Source: Sphagnum compactum (taxonomy: Eukaryota > Bryophyta > Sphagnopsida > Sphagnales). From it: 64,000 nt of DNA. The translations under genes were made by a program, and so were the position numbers. The stretch is from NCBI GenBank assembly GCA_965153455.1, contig OZ234501.1, positions 15,860,855-15,924,854 of the forward strand, given 5' to 3'. Within the stretch, counting starts at the first letter, position 1, and each line of letters opens with the position of its first letter. The notes beneath the pieces are model-generated. The model worked only from the letters and a program-made list of their open reading frames with translations. It was not told where the DNA came from and searched no databases. Positions 36,346 to 47,214 of this stretch are shown one piece after another.

Positions 36346-36759
36346 AAAGAACATATCCCAACTCATTATCCTTTCATTGTTTTCATTTTTGGACTCGCAA
36401 TTGAGTCTTTCAAGGACTTTGGGGGTGCGTGAATGATTCTTTTCAAAGGATCCAACATTGACATTCATTATGTTTTCATGTTTTTTAGTATTTTATTGTC
36501 ATTGGTTTCCATGATTGTAACAAGTTTCTGGAACTTTAAATGGTGTTTGGGGGAGTGTGAAAAATAGGAGTGTAGGTTTGTCATGAACACATCAAAATTT
36601 TTAAAAAAAGTTAGATTGGATAAGGACTACACTACAAGGTTTGTCCTATGAACTACACAACAAACACCCATTGAAAAGGGTGCCCAAACATCTTTGATTT
36701 GTTTTATAACACCTATTTTCCCCCTTTAAAAACAAAAGCCCTATTTTTTGACACATCCT

Positions 36760-37650
36760 CCCTTGTGAAGCCCCCACACCTCATCAAAACAATAATGATA
36801 ATTTTAGTCAAATTGTTGTTACCTCACCCATCCACAATACATTCAATTTGAACCAGAATATGAACTCTGACCCACGACTAAACAACATATGCATGAATGC
36901 AAATCCAAGAACCATTGTCACCAGTTGCGATTTCATCACATGACATTGCTATGAACTCGGCTGTTTGAATAGCCTTGATAATGGCTTCTTGGACTTGCAT
37001 ATGCATCAATTCAACAAGGGTCTATCCAGCATTGTCAAACCAATGCATGAGATATTTAGACTTTTGAAAAGCTCATAGAATGATTTGTACTCCAACATGG
37101 AATGACCATGAGACAAACATGAAAAATACATTTCATTTAGATAACGTTTCTATTCCCTTCCCGAATAGAAACGTTATCTAAATGGGCATAATCTTTTGCA
37201 ATATATTCCCCACCATTTTTCACCACGAAACTTGGCATATATCGGGAAGCAATTTGACGACCCAGATGTTTAGTTAAGATATCCCATTTACAATGGATTA
37301 TTTTTTCCTTTTTTTCAATTAGAGAATAGACTTTGCATTTCACCAGATTTATCATGCGATCTTTAGACACTACACCCTCTACCCATGGCACCTTGGCTGC
37401 CCATTTAGTTTGGAATTTTTCAGTACAATTGTCAAATGATTTCTTCGTCACTGCATTTTTATTTCTTACTTGGTGGATCATCTGCTACATAAGACTCAAA
37501 CCCAAACAAATAATAAACATTGGATGGCACAACATTATGGACTTGATAGTCTTGTAAGACATGATTAGCAAAAGAACCATCAAGTCTTAGGATAGTGACA
37601 TTAGGAGCAGCAGAAGATGAAGGGGCATTAGAAGGAAAGCAGAAACAACA
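36760..37650 (-). pseudogene. hAT-family transposase relic with BED-like zinc finger
   Basis: Minus strand, first part (37650-37180): FQTKWAAKVPWVEGVV and KCKVYS..KWDILTKHLGR, a BED-like finger in which the second cysteine is replaced by Tyr. Second part (37020-36800): VQEAIIKAIQTAEFIAMSCD, then GSWICIHAYVV.SWVRVHIL, matching the start of the hAT nuclease domain with its first catalytic Asp. Stops and a gap, including a hairpin at 37134-37184, separate the parts. The C-terminal hAT dimerisation region was not found. Non-functional remnant. Confidence 0.6.
37134..37184. repeat. Perfect 22-bp inverted repeat with 7-nt loop
   Basis: CATTTAGATAACG..CTATTC at 37134-37155 is exactly complementary to 37163-37184 around the loop CCTTCCC. 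It lies inside the hAT relic and ends its first reading frame. A 22-bp perfect arm is far beyond chance and points to a recent fold-back copying event or an assembly artefact. Confidence 0.8.
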
Positions 37651-37659
37651 AAAGACAAA

Positions 37660-38600
37660 GGGGCATTAGGATTTAATGGTGGATTGAGACATGCTAGAAA
37701 AGTAGGAATAGTTGTGATCTTGGGACTAGAATCATCAGAATCAAGGGGACTCCAAGCCCCTTCGAAAGGTGACTTAGACCCACTTGATGAGGTGAAGGAT
37801 TGTTGAATAGCAACAACAAAGAGCAACAACAACAACAAAGGAGAAGATAATTTGGGAGTTCAACTAGAATTAAAATAAAATTGTAGCCCTGAAGACATAC
37901 TCGAGAACTTGGAAGCTCAAGAACTCGGACTTGGAAGCTTGGGAAACACACTAGGACTGACTCCTTGGAAGGTCAAGAAAAATATCTAACAACTCTGGAT
38001 TCTCAAAACCTTGAAAATTTTGCAGCTAAAGTCCAGACTTAGAATCTTACCTGAGGATTTCATGATTGAGCCATTGGAGAATCATGGTGCCACCATTAAG
38101 CATGTGACTACACCACAATCGCTCCTCGAGCTCCGATTCTCAAATCACACTTCTGATTTGAATTCCATCAACAAAATCCTCAATACCATTGAACTCTCGA
38201 TCAAATGCATTAACCCCAGCCCCCATCCTCAAGCTAGCGATAATTTCCAAACACAAGTACAGATATGGCAATCTTACCTCGATGGTTGACGCATTTGGCA
38301 CTGAGCTTGCACTCTGTGCAGCAAATCAGAGGCGACGGCCGCAAGGGTTGAGTTGCTCTCTGGCCTCTAAACCCTAATCCGGAAAATGAAACAGGCAACA
38401 AGGTTTAAGGTTGAAGGCGTTACCTGGCGAGAGGAGCATCGTGTTGCATCATGAACTGCTGAGATGGCGAAAATGATAGATGAACGAAAAGCGGTCCATC
38501 ATCATTACGGTCGTTGCTTGGCGAATAGCCTACACATTCCACTTTGTTACTGATTGCACGCCAGAAATGAAGAGCGAAATCTGGCACCAGATCGCCAGAA
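37660..38600. other. No recognisable gene upstream of gene B
   Basis: Short frames on both strands, including a Leu-rich minus-strand frame at 37587-37838 that looks like a read of TTG/AAC-rich simple sequence. GC rises from about 38280 towards gene B, so the promoter region of gene B may begin here. Confidence 0.3.
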
Positions 38601-38608
38601 AAAGAAAA

Positions 38609-38670
38609 CGCGCTTGCGGAGGCCGACGCGCTTGCGGAGGCCGACGCGCTTGCGGAGGCCGACGCGCTTG
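38609..38670. repeat. Minisatellite, 18-bp unit x 3.4, upstream of gene B
   Basis: Perfect units CGCGCTTGCGGAGGCCGA at 38609, 38627 and 38645, then a partial unit. GC-rich in an AT-rich region, about 390-450 bp upstream of the gene B start codon. No equivalent upstream of gene A. Confidence 0.9.
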
Positions 38671-38720
38671 GTGCAGTCGGGACTTGCGTCGGCCGTTCTG
38701 TCGGTAAAATGCTACAACCT

Positions 38721-38726
38721 TATATG
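38721..38726 (+). promoter_or_regulatory. Possible TATA element of gene B
   Basis: TATATG within AACCTTATATGCGAG, aligned with the TATATAA of gene A through shared flanks (AATGCT before, TTTCATGAAAGCTTGAAA after). Distance to the start codon is about 335 nt. The match is weak as a TATA box on its own; conservation between paralogs is the main support. Confidence 0.3.
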
Positions 38727-38884
38727 CGAGTCGTAAGCTTCGGTTTTTTCATGAAAGCTTGAAACTCGACAGTTTTGTTCTTGCGCAAGTCTTGAGAGAA
38801 AAGGCGTGAAATACAATTGTATGAAGTGTGTCGCAAGAATCTGGACTTCCTCCTGAGAGCTCGAAACAGATCGGGAGCAGATCT

Positions 38885-38885
<1 letters not shown>

Positions 38886-38917
<32 letters not shown>
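38886..38917. repeat. (GA)n microsatellite in the leader of gene B
   Basis: About 16 AG dinucleotides, 140 nt upstream of the start codon. Gene A has interrupted GA tracts at the equivalent place (10801-10935). GA/CT repeats in plant leaders are binding sites for BBR/BPC (GAGA-binding) factors, so a regulatory role is possible. Confidence 0.8.
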
Positions 38918-38920
<3 letters not shown>

Positions 38921-39056
38921 TCAGCCTGTGACAAATTGAGAAGAACAAAGAACCTTGTTTGTTCCAGCTTCTGGAGTTAAGTTTACCATACCCGGGATCG
39001 ATCCCTCGATCTAGTGCAGTAGGTCTGCGAGTGTTAGATAATCCAGGTTTCACAAG

Positions 39057-41116
39057 ATGGAAGTTGCGGTGCCAATTCTGACTGTAGTAGCTCATTTTCA
39101 GACAATAACGAACAACCTCGATGCAGTCATAACTCGTGTGAAGGCGACGGCAATGGGTTACAGTCCGGACAGGCGCCAGAAATTGCTGATGCAGAAAGCA
39201 CTCTTGGATGCGCTGGTAGATTTTGCAAGCAGGTCGGGAGGGAAAATTGACAAAATAGCTTTGAAACTCTTAGAAGACTTGAAAAAGAAGGCTGACGCTC
39301 TGAGGAGAAACGTCGAGACTGACACAAGTCTACAGAGGTTCATGCGTCATGGCAAAATTGATAAAGAACTCAAGTCTTTGGAGGACATGGTGGGAAGCTT
39401 ATGCAACCTCATGCATCTGCAGGCTCAATATTCCAGCGTGCACAATGTTGCAGGAGAGTCAGAGTACACCGTTCTCCTGAATCAGCTCGAAGTCGAGAAT
39501 CGCGCGAAGAAACTTCTCATCGAGGTAAGTTGGTTCATGAGTGTTTGCAGTGAGAGTCGTTTTGTACTTTCCTTGTGTGAAATAGTACTCTCCAATCTGT
39601 TTGATCTTCGTCATCATTACATCGCATCATGACTTTATCAATACGATGAGGGTGCAAATGTCAGTCATTCACTGAAATGTTTCATTGTTCATGCAGGAGA
39701 TGGCAGAGAGCTCTCTGTCGCCAAGAGCAGTGACAAAGCAACGAAGCTTGAAGGTACCTGAAACCAACCAAACTCAGATGGATCGTTGTCTCTCTTTTGT
39801 CTTCACCTTCTTGAGTTCACGGTTTCATGCGACCGGCGTGCTGCCAGGACTCATAGGAGGGAGTATATTGCTGCACAGTGTGCTATCATAAGCATACAAG
39901 GAAGGAAGTTCTAATTGGAATCTAGAGTATGTTGTTGCATAGTGAGCCGAGAGTTTGACAGAAAAATGTACATGAGTCGCACCATTTATTGACAAATGAC
40001 ATGTATGATCACCAGGCTGACCCATGGCTTGAGGGAGTTTACGAGGGAATGTCGACAGAGTGTAGCCAGCAGATTGAGGATATCCTTCGGAACGATACCT
40101 TTCGAGAAGAGATCACAACGAAGGAGGGGTTCATTTCTGACATGACGTCTCAGGGTGCAACCGTGACTTCACCGATTACACTGCCGTCCATCACCCCATG
40201 CTCGCATTCTGTTCCTAAGTGCATTGGAGCCATCCTGTCCTTCGTGAAAGGCTGTGCGAGTTCTCTCTCTGGTGCTAAAGGGCAGAAACACAATTACGAA
40301 GCGCTGGGGAGACATTTGGTCCAATTGATTACAAGCGTGCTGCCGCAGGCAATCTCGGAGTGTTTCGACATCCGACAACTAAGTGTAAAGGAAAGAGTAC
40401 AACTCTTTGTGACTGCTTGTCAATTACGTGAGTTCCCTCAAAGCAAATATTTCAAGCAGGAGATAAAAGCTGCATGCCCGCTGGTTGCCAAGAACTTGGA
40501 CTCGGAACTCTCTAAGGATGACTCGAGGTGGAAAGATATGAGTCGTCACGCATGGGAATCAATAAACGATGCCGCGTTCTCAGATATGGAGTGGGAGGTC
40601 ATGTTTCAGGAAATCAACTGGCTTCCAGAGCATAGCCCTCAGAGGGCTCAAATGGATTACCTGCAACCAGTCACCATCTACTTGAGGCAATTGGAGGCAA
40701 CTCTCCGGCACCCAGGACTCAGCAACTACTTACGTGAAATACACAATTGTTTCACCAGCTTGATGTTACAGCTTGATGAGTGCATACGCGAAATGTTTTC
40801 AAATAACGAAGTGCAGAATTTCAATAGACACGCCGTGGCTGCTATCAACTTGAACCTTCTAGATATCCAACGTTTTGCAGAGCATGTAGATGAATGGCTT
40901 GAAAGTAGTGGCACTGATATACGTATTAGTTCTGGTCTAAGTGACACCTGGAAGTGGGTGGACCTTCTGATGAGGATCGAACCCCAGCTGTTCCCCGACC
41001 GAATTTCTCGACAAGCTTATTACCTTGCTGTGATGGAAAGGTATCATCCTGACCTCGACTCACGCAAGGTCGTTGACGTTTGCGAGAAGTTTATTCATAT
41101 TGATAACGCACGCTGA
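39057..41116 (+). CDS. Gene B: HeLo/MLKL-like helical module joined to a Sec15-like C-terminal domain
   Basis: Exons 39057-39524 (468 nt), 39697-39753 (57 nt) and 40016-41116, phase 0, 541 aa. Donors GAG|GTAAGT and AAG|GTACCT, acceptors ATGCAG|GAG and CACCAG|GCT. The N-terminal module aligns with gene A without gaps over 156 residues at about 42 percent identity by hand count. It has LLEDLKKKADALRRNVETDT followed by LQRFMRH and LKSLEDMVGSLCNLMHLQ, the helix pattern of HeLo/MLKL-type bundles. Exon 2 again encodes a 19-aa hinge starting EMAE. The C-terminal half carries the Sec15 marks LNLLDIQRFAEHVDEWLES, VDLLMRIEPQLFPD and VVDVCEKF. Sec15 in the exocyst links secretory vesicles (through Rab GTPases) to the other tethering subunits; whether this short form joins the complex is unknown. 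The frame is intact and coding differences from gene A look constrained, so the gene is probably functional. Confidence 0.75.
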
Positions 41117-41146
41117 AGGTTTTAGAGTGACTTTCTTTCGTCTTGT

Positions 41147-41152
41147 AATAAA
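41147..41152 (+). terminator. Possible polyadenylation signal of gene B
   Basis: AATAAA 30 nt after the stop codon. A second candidate (CCAATAAAATAAG) lies near 41427. The near one leaves a very short 3' UTR, so either may be used. Confidence 0.35.
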
Positions 41153-41279
41153 CCAGGTTCCAGACCTGTCTACTTCGTTGCAGTGATGTTTTATGTGACG
41201 GGCTTAGCATCTAGAACCAGGAGAAAAGACAACTCCCTCCTGTAGACCAAGAAGAGAGTGTTGTCTCTCAATATAACCA

Positions 41280-43000
41280 AGAAGAGATCTAACATCATGT
41301 GTTTTTTGTTTTCCATTTGTGTTTATGAGAATTATATGTGTGCATGATTTAGTTGCAAAAAAATCTGGACTCTCCGTATCCTGCTTTTCGATTATTTTTG
41401 TACGTCCAGGTCCTGTGTTTAATGACCAATAAAATAAGTTGATTCCATGATCCTGGAACGACGAACCCTTCACACGAGGTATCTATTGCTTGGGTTTTTG
41501 GAGTTTCCAAGGCTTTTTTGGATTCAGGGTTCTAGGGTTTACAAAACGCCTGTTACATGATTCAAACAGAGCAATTACACACTATGTACCTAAAGAGTGA
41601 GTAGGTTGCTTTGATTTTCCAATCTAGAACTTGTTGCTTCCAATGGACAAGCTTTCTGCAGATTTCCCGATTTGCCACTCAGTAGCGCTAAAAAGCCGTT
41701 CTTATATTTGTCCTGCATTGCAATTCCTCTTATCATGATCTGCACTCAGAGCTTTGAAAACTTTGTTGCAACTTTGACAAACGCAAAAGTATTTTTTCTG
41801 TCAATGTGCTAATTCAATTGTGGTTTCAGAAACTGTCTAAGTTGTGTTTTCCTGCAACTGTGGGGAGGGATTTGGAGAGGGATTTGGACATCCATTCCAG
41901 CATTGTGGTCATGGTGGCTTTTGCAAAGCTGTGAAAAAATTCATGCTAGATCGACATAGGATTGTGCAACCATGCTGAAAGTTTATTCCAAGTAGTATAA
42001 GTGATCAGGCAAATTTCTGTCAGAGTGCCCTGCATGTTGAGAGAATTTCAACTGTCATGTTATCCCAATTATCAAGCTATGTCCATCCATTCCAAGCATA
42101 TATTGTGGTCACACAGAAACCACTTTGTTGGCTTTGCCTACCAAGGCAAGGATATTGTGTTTAGATTCATTATAGAGTATAGTAGTTTAAGGGATTTTGG
42201 CCCCTAGGTAGTAGGTCTATTTTGATTCGAGGATTTTTGAAAGATGACATTTTGGCTTGTGTTGAAGCTTGAGATTAGTTATAGAGTTATGATATCTTGA
42301 AGGATTTTGGTTTCTTTTAGAGGATTTTTCTCAAGATTATATTTTTGCATGGTGAAATATTTGAATTTCCATAATTCTTCTTTTGTATTAAGATACTTTT
42401 TAATGTAAATGGCAAGGCCACAGTGTGACACCCCCCTTGTTTATATGGGTGTAGAAGGCAGAGTAATAAAGTTTCCATCAATGAACTAGAATTCTAGCTG
42501 GCGAAGGTCAGATAATTTGTTTGTATCCATGAACTAGAAATTCTACCTGTGAAACAATCACAGTATCTGTCCGTCATTTGCATCCACAAGTGGTTGAATT
42601 TGGGTCTAACCAATTCTTAATTCTGACAATTTGCATTTCTGTCCAAATGTCCAAAGTTCAAACCCTCAAGTAATTTCCATTGGTAATGCTAACCATTGCC
42701 AATTTGTAAATCAGTGTTGCAGGTCCCTGACTGTAGAGTTTTGAAGGTGCCCCGCACAGGAATATCGTACCCATACCCAGACACAAACCAGAAACTGATA
42801 TTGGGTAAGTATCAACATTGTACAACCACCTGATGACATATTCACAATCATTTTCAAAAGGTAAGATCTACAATGTGCTTGCCTAGGAAACAGCAAAATA
42901 CTTGATTGCATAAAAAAATCAAAACAAGTCCTGGTTCTAGTAGGGACCTGGTAAGAGAGTCTAGCTCCTGCAGGAGAGGATGGTTACAAGTCGAAGTCTG
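41280..43000. repeat. Downstream flank of gene B, segmental duplication (block B)
   Basis: Homologous to block A (13700-15460) with an internal inversion. Within it, 42289-42989 is repeated in direct orientation at 54029-54739, and the match resumes at 62742 after the Ty3/gypsy element. No conserved coding frame. Confidence 0.7.
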
Positions 43001-43065
43001 GTTCCAGGTTTTCTCTTTTCTGTGCACCATCTATCTATCTCCATGTTTTGTCATTGTGTTAACAG

Positions 43066-45320
43066 GAAAAGCTTAGTGTGAAGAAGCATTCATATGGGGG
43101 GCACCATCAACCAGCAGTGGCAGCAGCAGCATCTGCCAAGCGTCCACAAGTCATACCTGAGAATGGGAAGTACTCACCAGTTACATTTCAGCTGAACCAT
43201 GATTTTGAGCAGCATGAAGCTGTGAACCTTGGGAAGTATGACCGGATTTTCCCATCCAACGAGGAAAGGTTACAAGAGCTCTATAATGTTTTTTTAGCTG
43301 GTGCCCAATCAGTGTTTGTGCATTCATTTGATATGAAGGTCAAGGAAGGCATAAACAAAGTGCGCAACGATCGAGCTGAAGAGAATCTTGCTAAAGAAGA
43401 AGATGAGAAACGGAAATTGAGAGCTTGTCAGGAGAGTCGGAAAAAGGCACAGTGTAGTGCGAGGATTGCTGCGTTAGCTGCATTATCAGCTCAGGCTAAT
43501 GTGCACAAGATCTACAACAAGGCAAATGAATTGGAGCCACTCTCAGATCGCAGAGTCAAAGCTGATAATGCTGCTGCCCATTGCATCAGTCGCTCGTTCA
43601 GAATCATGGAGGAAAGAAAACCTGACAGCAGCAGCAGCAGCAGCAGCAGGAGGAGGTTAAGGCACAATCGATCCAGGAAACATGAGAGATTTGATGTCTG
43701 TTGCAGACCCATCAGAGGAGAAGGTCCAAGAATAATGAAATTGGACCTCACTCTGATTCATTGCAAGAACAATATGGAGGAAATGACGATGTTGGAGAAG
43801 GTTGAGAAGTGGGAACAATGCAATGTTTGTGGGCAACAACAACTACTAGAATTAACGAGTAGAGAGGAATCAGACATAGGATTTGGTGAGAGGGAGGAGG
43901 AAAGTGGTGGCAGTGGTGCAGCAACTTTGCATACAGACATGACTGTTGGTTCTCCAAGAAGCAGATCTTCAACAGATTGCCCAGTGATGCAGGTTGACGG
44001 AGGTGGTGGTGTATTGCAAATGCTCAGGAAGGCAGAAGGCCAGGTGATCGAAAGCTTTGCATCTCGACAACACAAGTGGATGATGATGATGCAGCAGGAG
44101 GTAAGGGATACAGATGGGAATGCACTAACTATAGAACAACAGCTCACACCTCTGGAAATAACCCAAAATGACAATACACCATCATCATCGAGTATCATCA
44201 GAACAACAAAGAAAAAGAGAGGACTCAGTGATCGATCCAACTGCCAACAAAGGAGTTCACAGAAAGGAATGATGATGATGGGTACTCGGATTTGGAAACG
44301 GGGAAACTCACCATATTGCGCAGCTAAATACTGGGCAAGCAGACAAGGTGCGTCAGTCATCATTCTCTCCTTCCTTCCTGTGTTGTTGCAGAATTGTGAA
44401 ATGGGTTCTTCCAGAATCTAGTAATTTTTATCTGATCCAAAACTGAGATTGAATTTGTCTCAAGCGAGTGAGCGATTTCAGTTTCTGAGGTCTGGAGTTT
44501 GTAATGCTTTTTTTGTGTGGTGATGGACATTCACAATTTGTGATTCTTGTGTGTGATAGGGAACTTGTGGCGATCAGCAGTGAAAGCACTAAGCAAGACA
44601 AGTACAAACCGACCTGCACCTTTGAAACTTCCTGTGATGAGACAAGCAATTCTTGCGAAAGCATCGTCAGTAGCCAGCGATGGATCAAGGGGATCACCAT
44701 ACTGGGATCCACCCAAACCATTTGCAGCAGACGAAAAATCGTCATCATCACCAATTGCACCCACCACCCACCGAAAGCCAAAACAGCAAGCAAAGAACTC
44801 AGCAACAACACAGAATCCCTTGTCTCCAAACGCCTCAAAAGCACTCTTGTCTGACCCTAAGCAAGAGCAAGGGATAAAACTTACACGACGTTACCATGTT
44901 AGGTTACCAAAGTTGGTACGAAATGAGAGTTGCTTCACAATCCCCAGGTACAATCTCCCCACCTCGATGGCTCAGATAGCTCGGTTCATGCCCAAGACAC
45001 CCAAGAACCATGAATAGCTCTCAATTGTAAGGTGCCCATTATTCCAAACACCCAAGAATGAGTCTTCTTCAAGTGCACCCTCAACGCACAGAGTGGACAG
45101 TCATTTGCGATCCAGATCCCGCCTCAACAGCGACTACATCAGTAAAGCAAGGATCAAGCTCGAGCAGATTGATCAACAGTTGCAGAATTGGCCATGGATG
45201 TCCAAGCTTTCTACCAACCTCGACAAAGCCAGGGATCAAAGCTCGATAGCTAGAAAGAATGGGGCCACAAGGAGTGACACCAAGTTCACAAAGTGGAGGG
45301 CGCAAGGCAATTGGCCATGA
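43066..45320 (+). CDS. Unrecognised multi-exon gene, 3' part (three exons visible)
   Basis: I do not recognise this protein. Exon 43066-44347 opens at an acceptor (TTAACAG|GAAAAG) with a stop (TAA, 43060-43062) just upstream and no suitable ATG, so at least one 5' exon is missing. It splices (CAAG|GTGCGT) to 44560-44947, which restores the frame exactly (..WASRQ-G-NLWRSAVKAL..). A likely further intron 44948-45073 (CAG|GTACAA to TTCAAG) leads to 45074-45320. Together 638 aa. Features: LGKYDRIFPSNEERLQELYN near residue 60, a charged coiled-coil-like stretch (NKVRNDRAEENLAKEEDEKR), an Ala-rich helix, a poly-Ser run from a (CAG)n tract near 43630, a CNVCG motif, and a C-terminal segment ISKARIKLEQIDQQLQNWPW. 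If the last intron is not removed, an in-frame TAG at 45015 ends the protein 16 codons before 45066. No TE signature; probably a host gene. Confidence 0.65.
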
Positions 45321-45329
45321 TGCTCTCTC

Positions 45330-46640
45330 GCTTGTAGAGATGTGTATGTATTATTCAATTTATCCTGGATCTATCCCTCATGATTCAATACATTAACATT
45401 GTCATGACAAGTGCCAGGAATCCCTCTCTCTCTCATCATCTCAAGATCTTGAATTGGGATTGTTGGGCGATGATGGTGCAATAGTATCTTTTTCGTAATG
45501 AGCGCACCTACTAGATGTGTTAAGATTCTTCCTTACAAAAATTACAATCCAAGGTATATTGAAATGAGTTCAAGATTAGTCATGTCAATTTGATTTTGAA
45601 GTTGGGTCTTTTTTATCACATTAAAACCTCCACACTTTCTGACATTGTATATGGACAATGCCTTATATGACACAATTGGGTGGTAGCAACAAGTGCACAT
45701 TTCGAAATATGAAATGCTTGCAATACTTTTTTAAACTTTTACCATGATACCCAATTGGTACTTGCTTAATGTCAAATTTTTAAAAATTAAAAATGACTTG
45801 TCAATTTTTACACCATGTAACACCTTTAGCTATAGGCATTATCAAAATGAGAGCTATTTCAACTTTGCTTCACAGAAGCCCTTACTTTGGTACCATAGTA
45901 CCTTTTCGGGTTTGGCATCTCATTGTCAAATAATTATTTTATTTTGAAAATTTGATTTCGACACAGAAAAAAAGGATTTTTAACAAAATTTTGTTTAAAG
46001 ACATAGTTTTTCTTTTGGTTTTTTATAAAATTTATTTGATTGTTTTTGAAGATTAAGGTTTTTCTTTCGATTAATAAATATTTATAGTTTAAAAGCTTTA
46101 AAGTTTGGTTTCTAAATTTTTCCCTAAGTTTTTTTAAATTTGTTTGTTTTGCATTATATAATTTGTATAATTTATATAGTTTTTTGGATTTAGGGCACAT
46201 ATCACTAGGACTTTTTTTTTGTTAAGGTTTGTATAGTTTGAGTTATAATAGGGCTTATGGCAAAGTATCATTTGGATTTTTACAGTTATGCCTTATGATT
46301 TAGTGTTTAGGAATTTGATTCATATATTTCAGAACTTAAGATTTATACTTTAAACTTTGCTCATTATATTGATTTTTGATCTTATCACTTGTTTAGATCT
46401 ATAGCATAATTATGAATTTCTTTTGTTTCCATATGTTCCATAATTATTAGAGTTCAATATTTTCTAACTCATTTTTGTACGAGTTATGATAATTTTAGGG
46501 TTGTGTTTTCAATTGGGACTACAAACTTTGGTGGAGCGATGTCATTTTTTATTCCTAAAGGTATGCATTTTGTCCCTTGTTACTTCTTTTGTTTTGTGTT
46601 TATATTTTAACAATTCATTGTCTTTTCATTTCCTAGCTAT
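45330..46640. other. AT-rich stretch with one dispersed repeat
   Basis: No gene recognised. 46000-46480 has a direct-orientation partner at 51345-51720. The 88-aa minus-strand frame at 45934-46200 is Lys/Asn/Phe-rich, as expected from AT-rich DNA. Confidence 0.4.
46000..46480. repeat. Dispersed AT-rich repeat, copy 1 (partner at 51345-51720)
   Basis: Shared blocks in order: AAATTTATTTGATTGTTTT, TTTAAAAGC, TTATGGCAAA, TATCATTTGGATTTTT, CATATAT..CAG, CTTTGCTCATT, TAGCATAATTATGAAT, TTTGTTTCCATATGTT. No coding frame. Type of element unknown. Confidence 0.7.
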
Positions 46641-46649
46641 TGGATATAA

Positions 46650-47214
46650 AATGGGTGTCCCGGGATTCCCAAGTGGGAGTTCCAAAATTGCCAAAGTTGG
46701 GACTCCCATGACTTTGGGGCCCCATAACTTTGCGTGCAGACCTCCAATTGAGATGAAGTTCAAAGCAAAGTTGTAGCCCTTGTCGAGAGCTTTCCAACGA
46801 TATGTCGCACATCACCTCCACGTGAGGAAATCGGGTCGAATCCTGACTTTTAGTGGTTGGGAGTCAAATTGCCAATTTGACTCCCGGCCCTTCTTTTGGC
46901 CATAACTTGTGTTTTAGATGTCCAAATGGGTCATGCGAGCCCATTTTAGACATCTACGTTCCAAGAGCTTTTCAATGATATAAAGAAATTTTCAATCCAT
47001 TGGGTTTTGACTTCTGTAATTGCTCTCTGAACATTCAAGAGTCCATTGGGACTCCAACTCCCAAAGTGAAAATTCCCTTGGGAATGTGAAGGTCTATTCC
47101 CTCACACTCTCTTGCACTCCCGGGAGCATGCGGCATGACTCTCGGGTTTCCCGCTTGGCCTGCAACCGTGCAACCCCTTGCCTTGGTCGCAAGCCCAAGG
47201 TTAGGGTTGCAACA
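46650..47214 (-). repeat. Dispersed repeat R1, copy 4 (shorter)
   Basis: TGTTGCAACCCTAA is the complement of 47201-47214. The 27-bp hairpin is at 46859-46885. The copy ends near 46650, about 200 bp short of the far blocks of copies 1-3, so it is truncated. It lies about 230 bp from the C-terminal end of the MULE relic. Confidence 0.75.

Noticed and set aside
43758-44844. Long minus-strand frames of 201 and 138 codons
   Set aside because: They are antisense shadows of the spliced gene at 43066-45320, whose exon junctions keep frame on the + strand.
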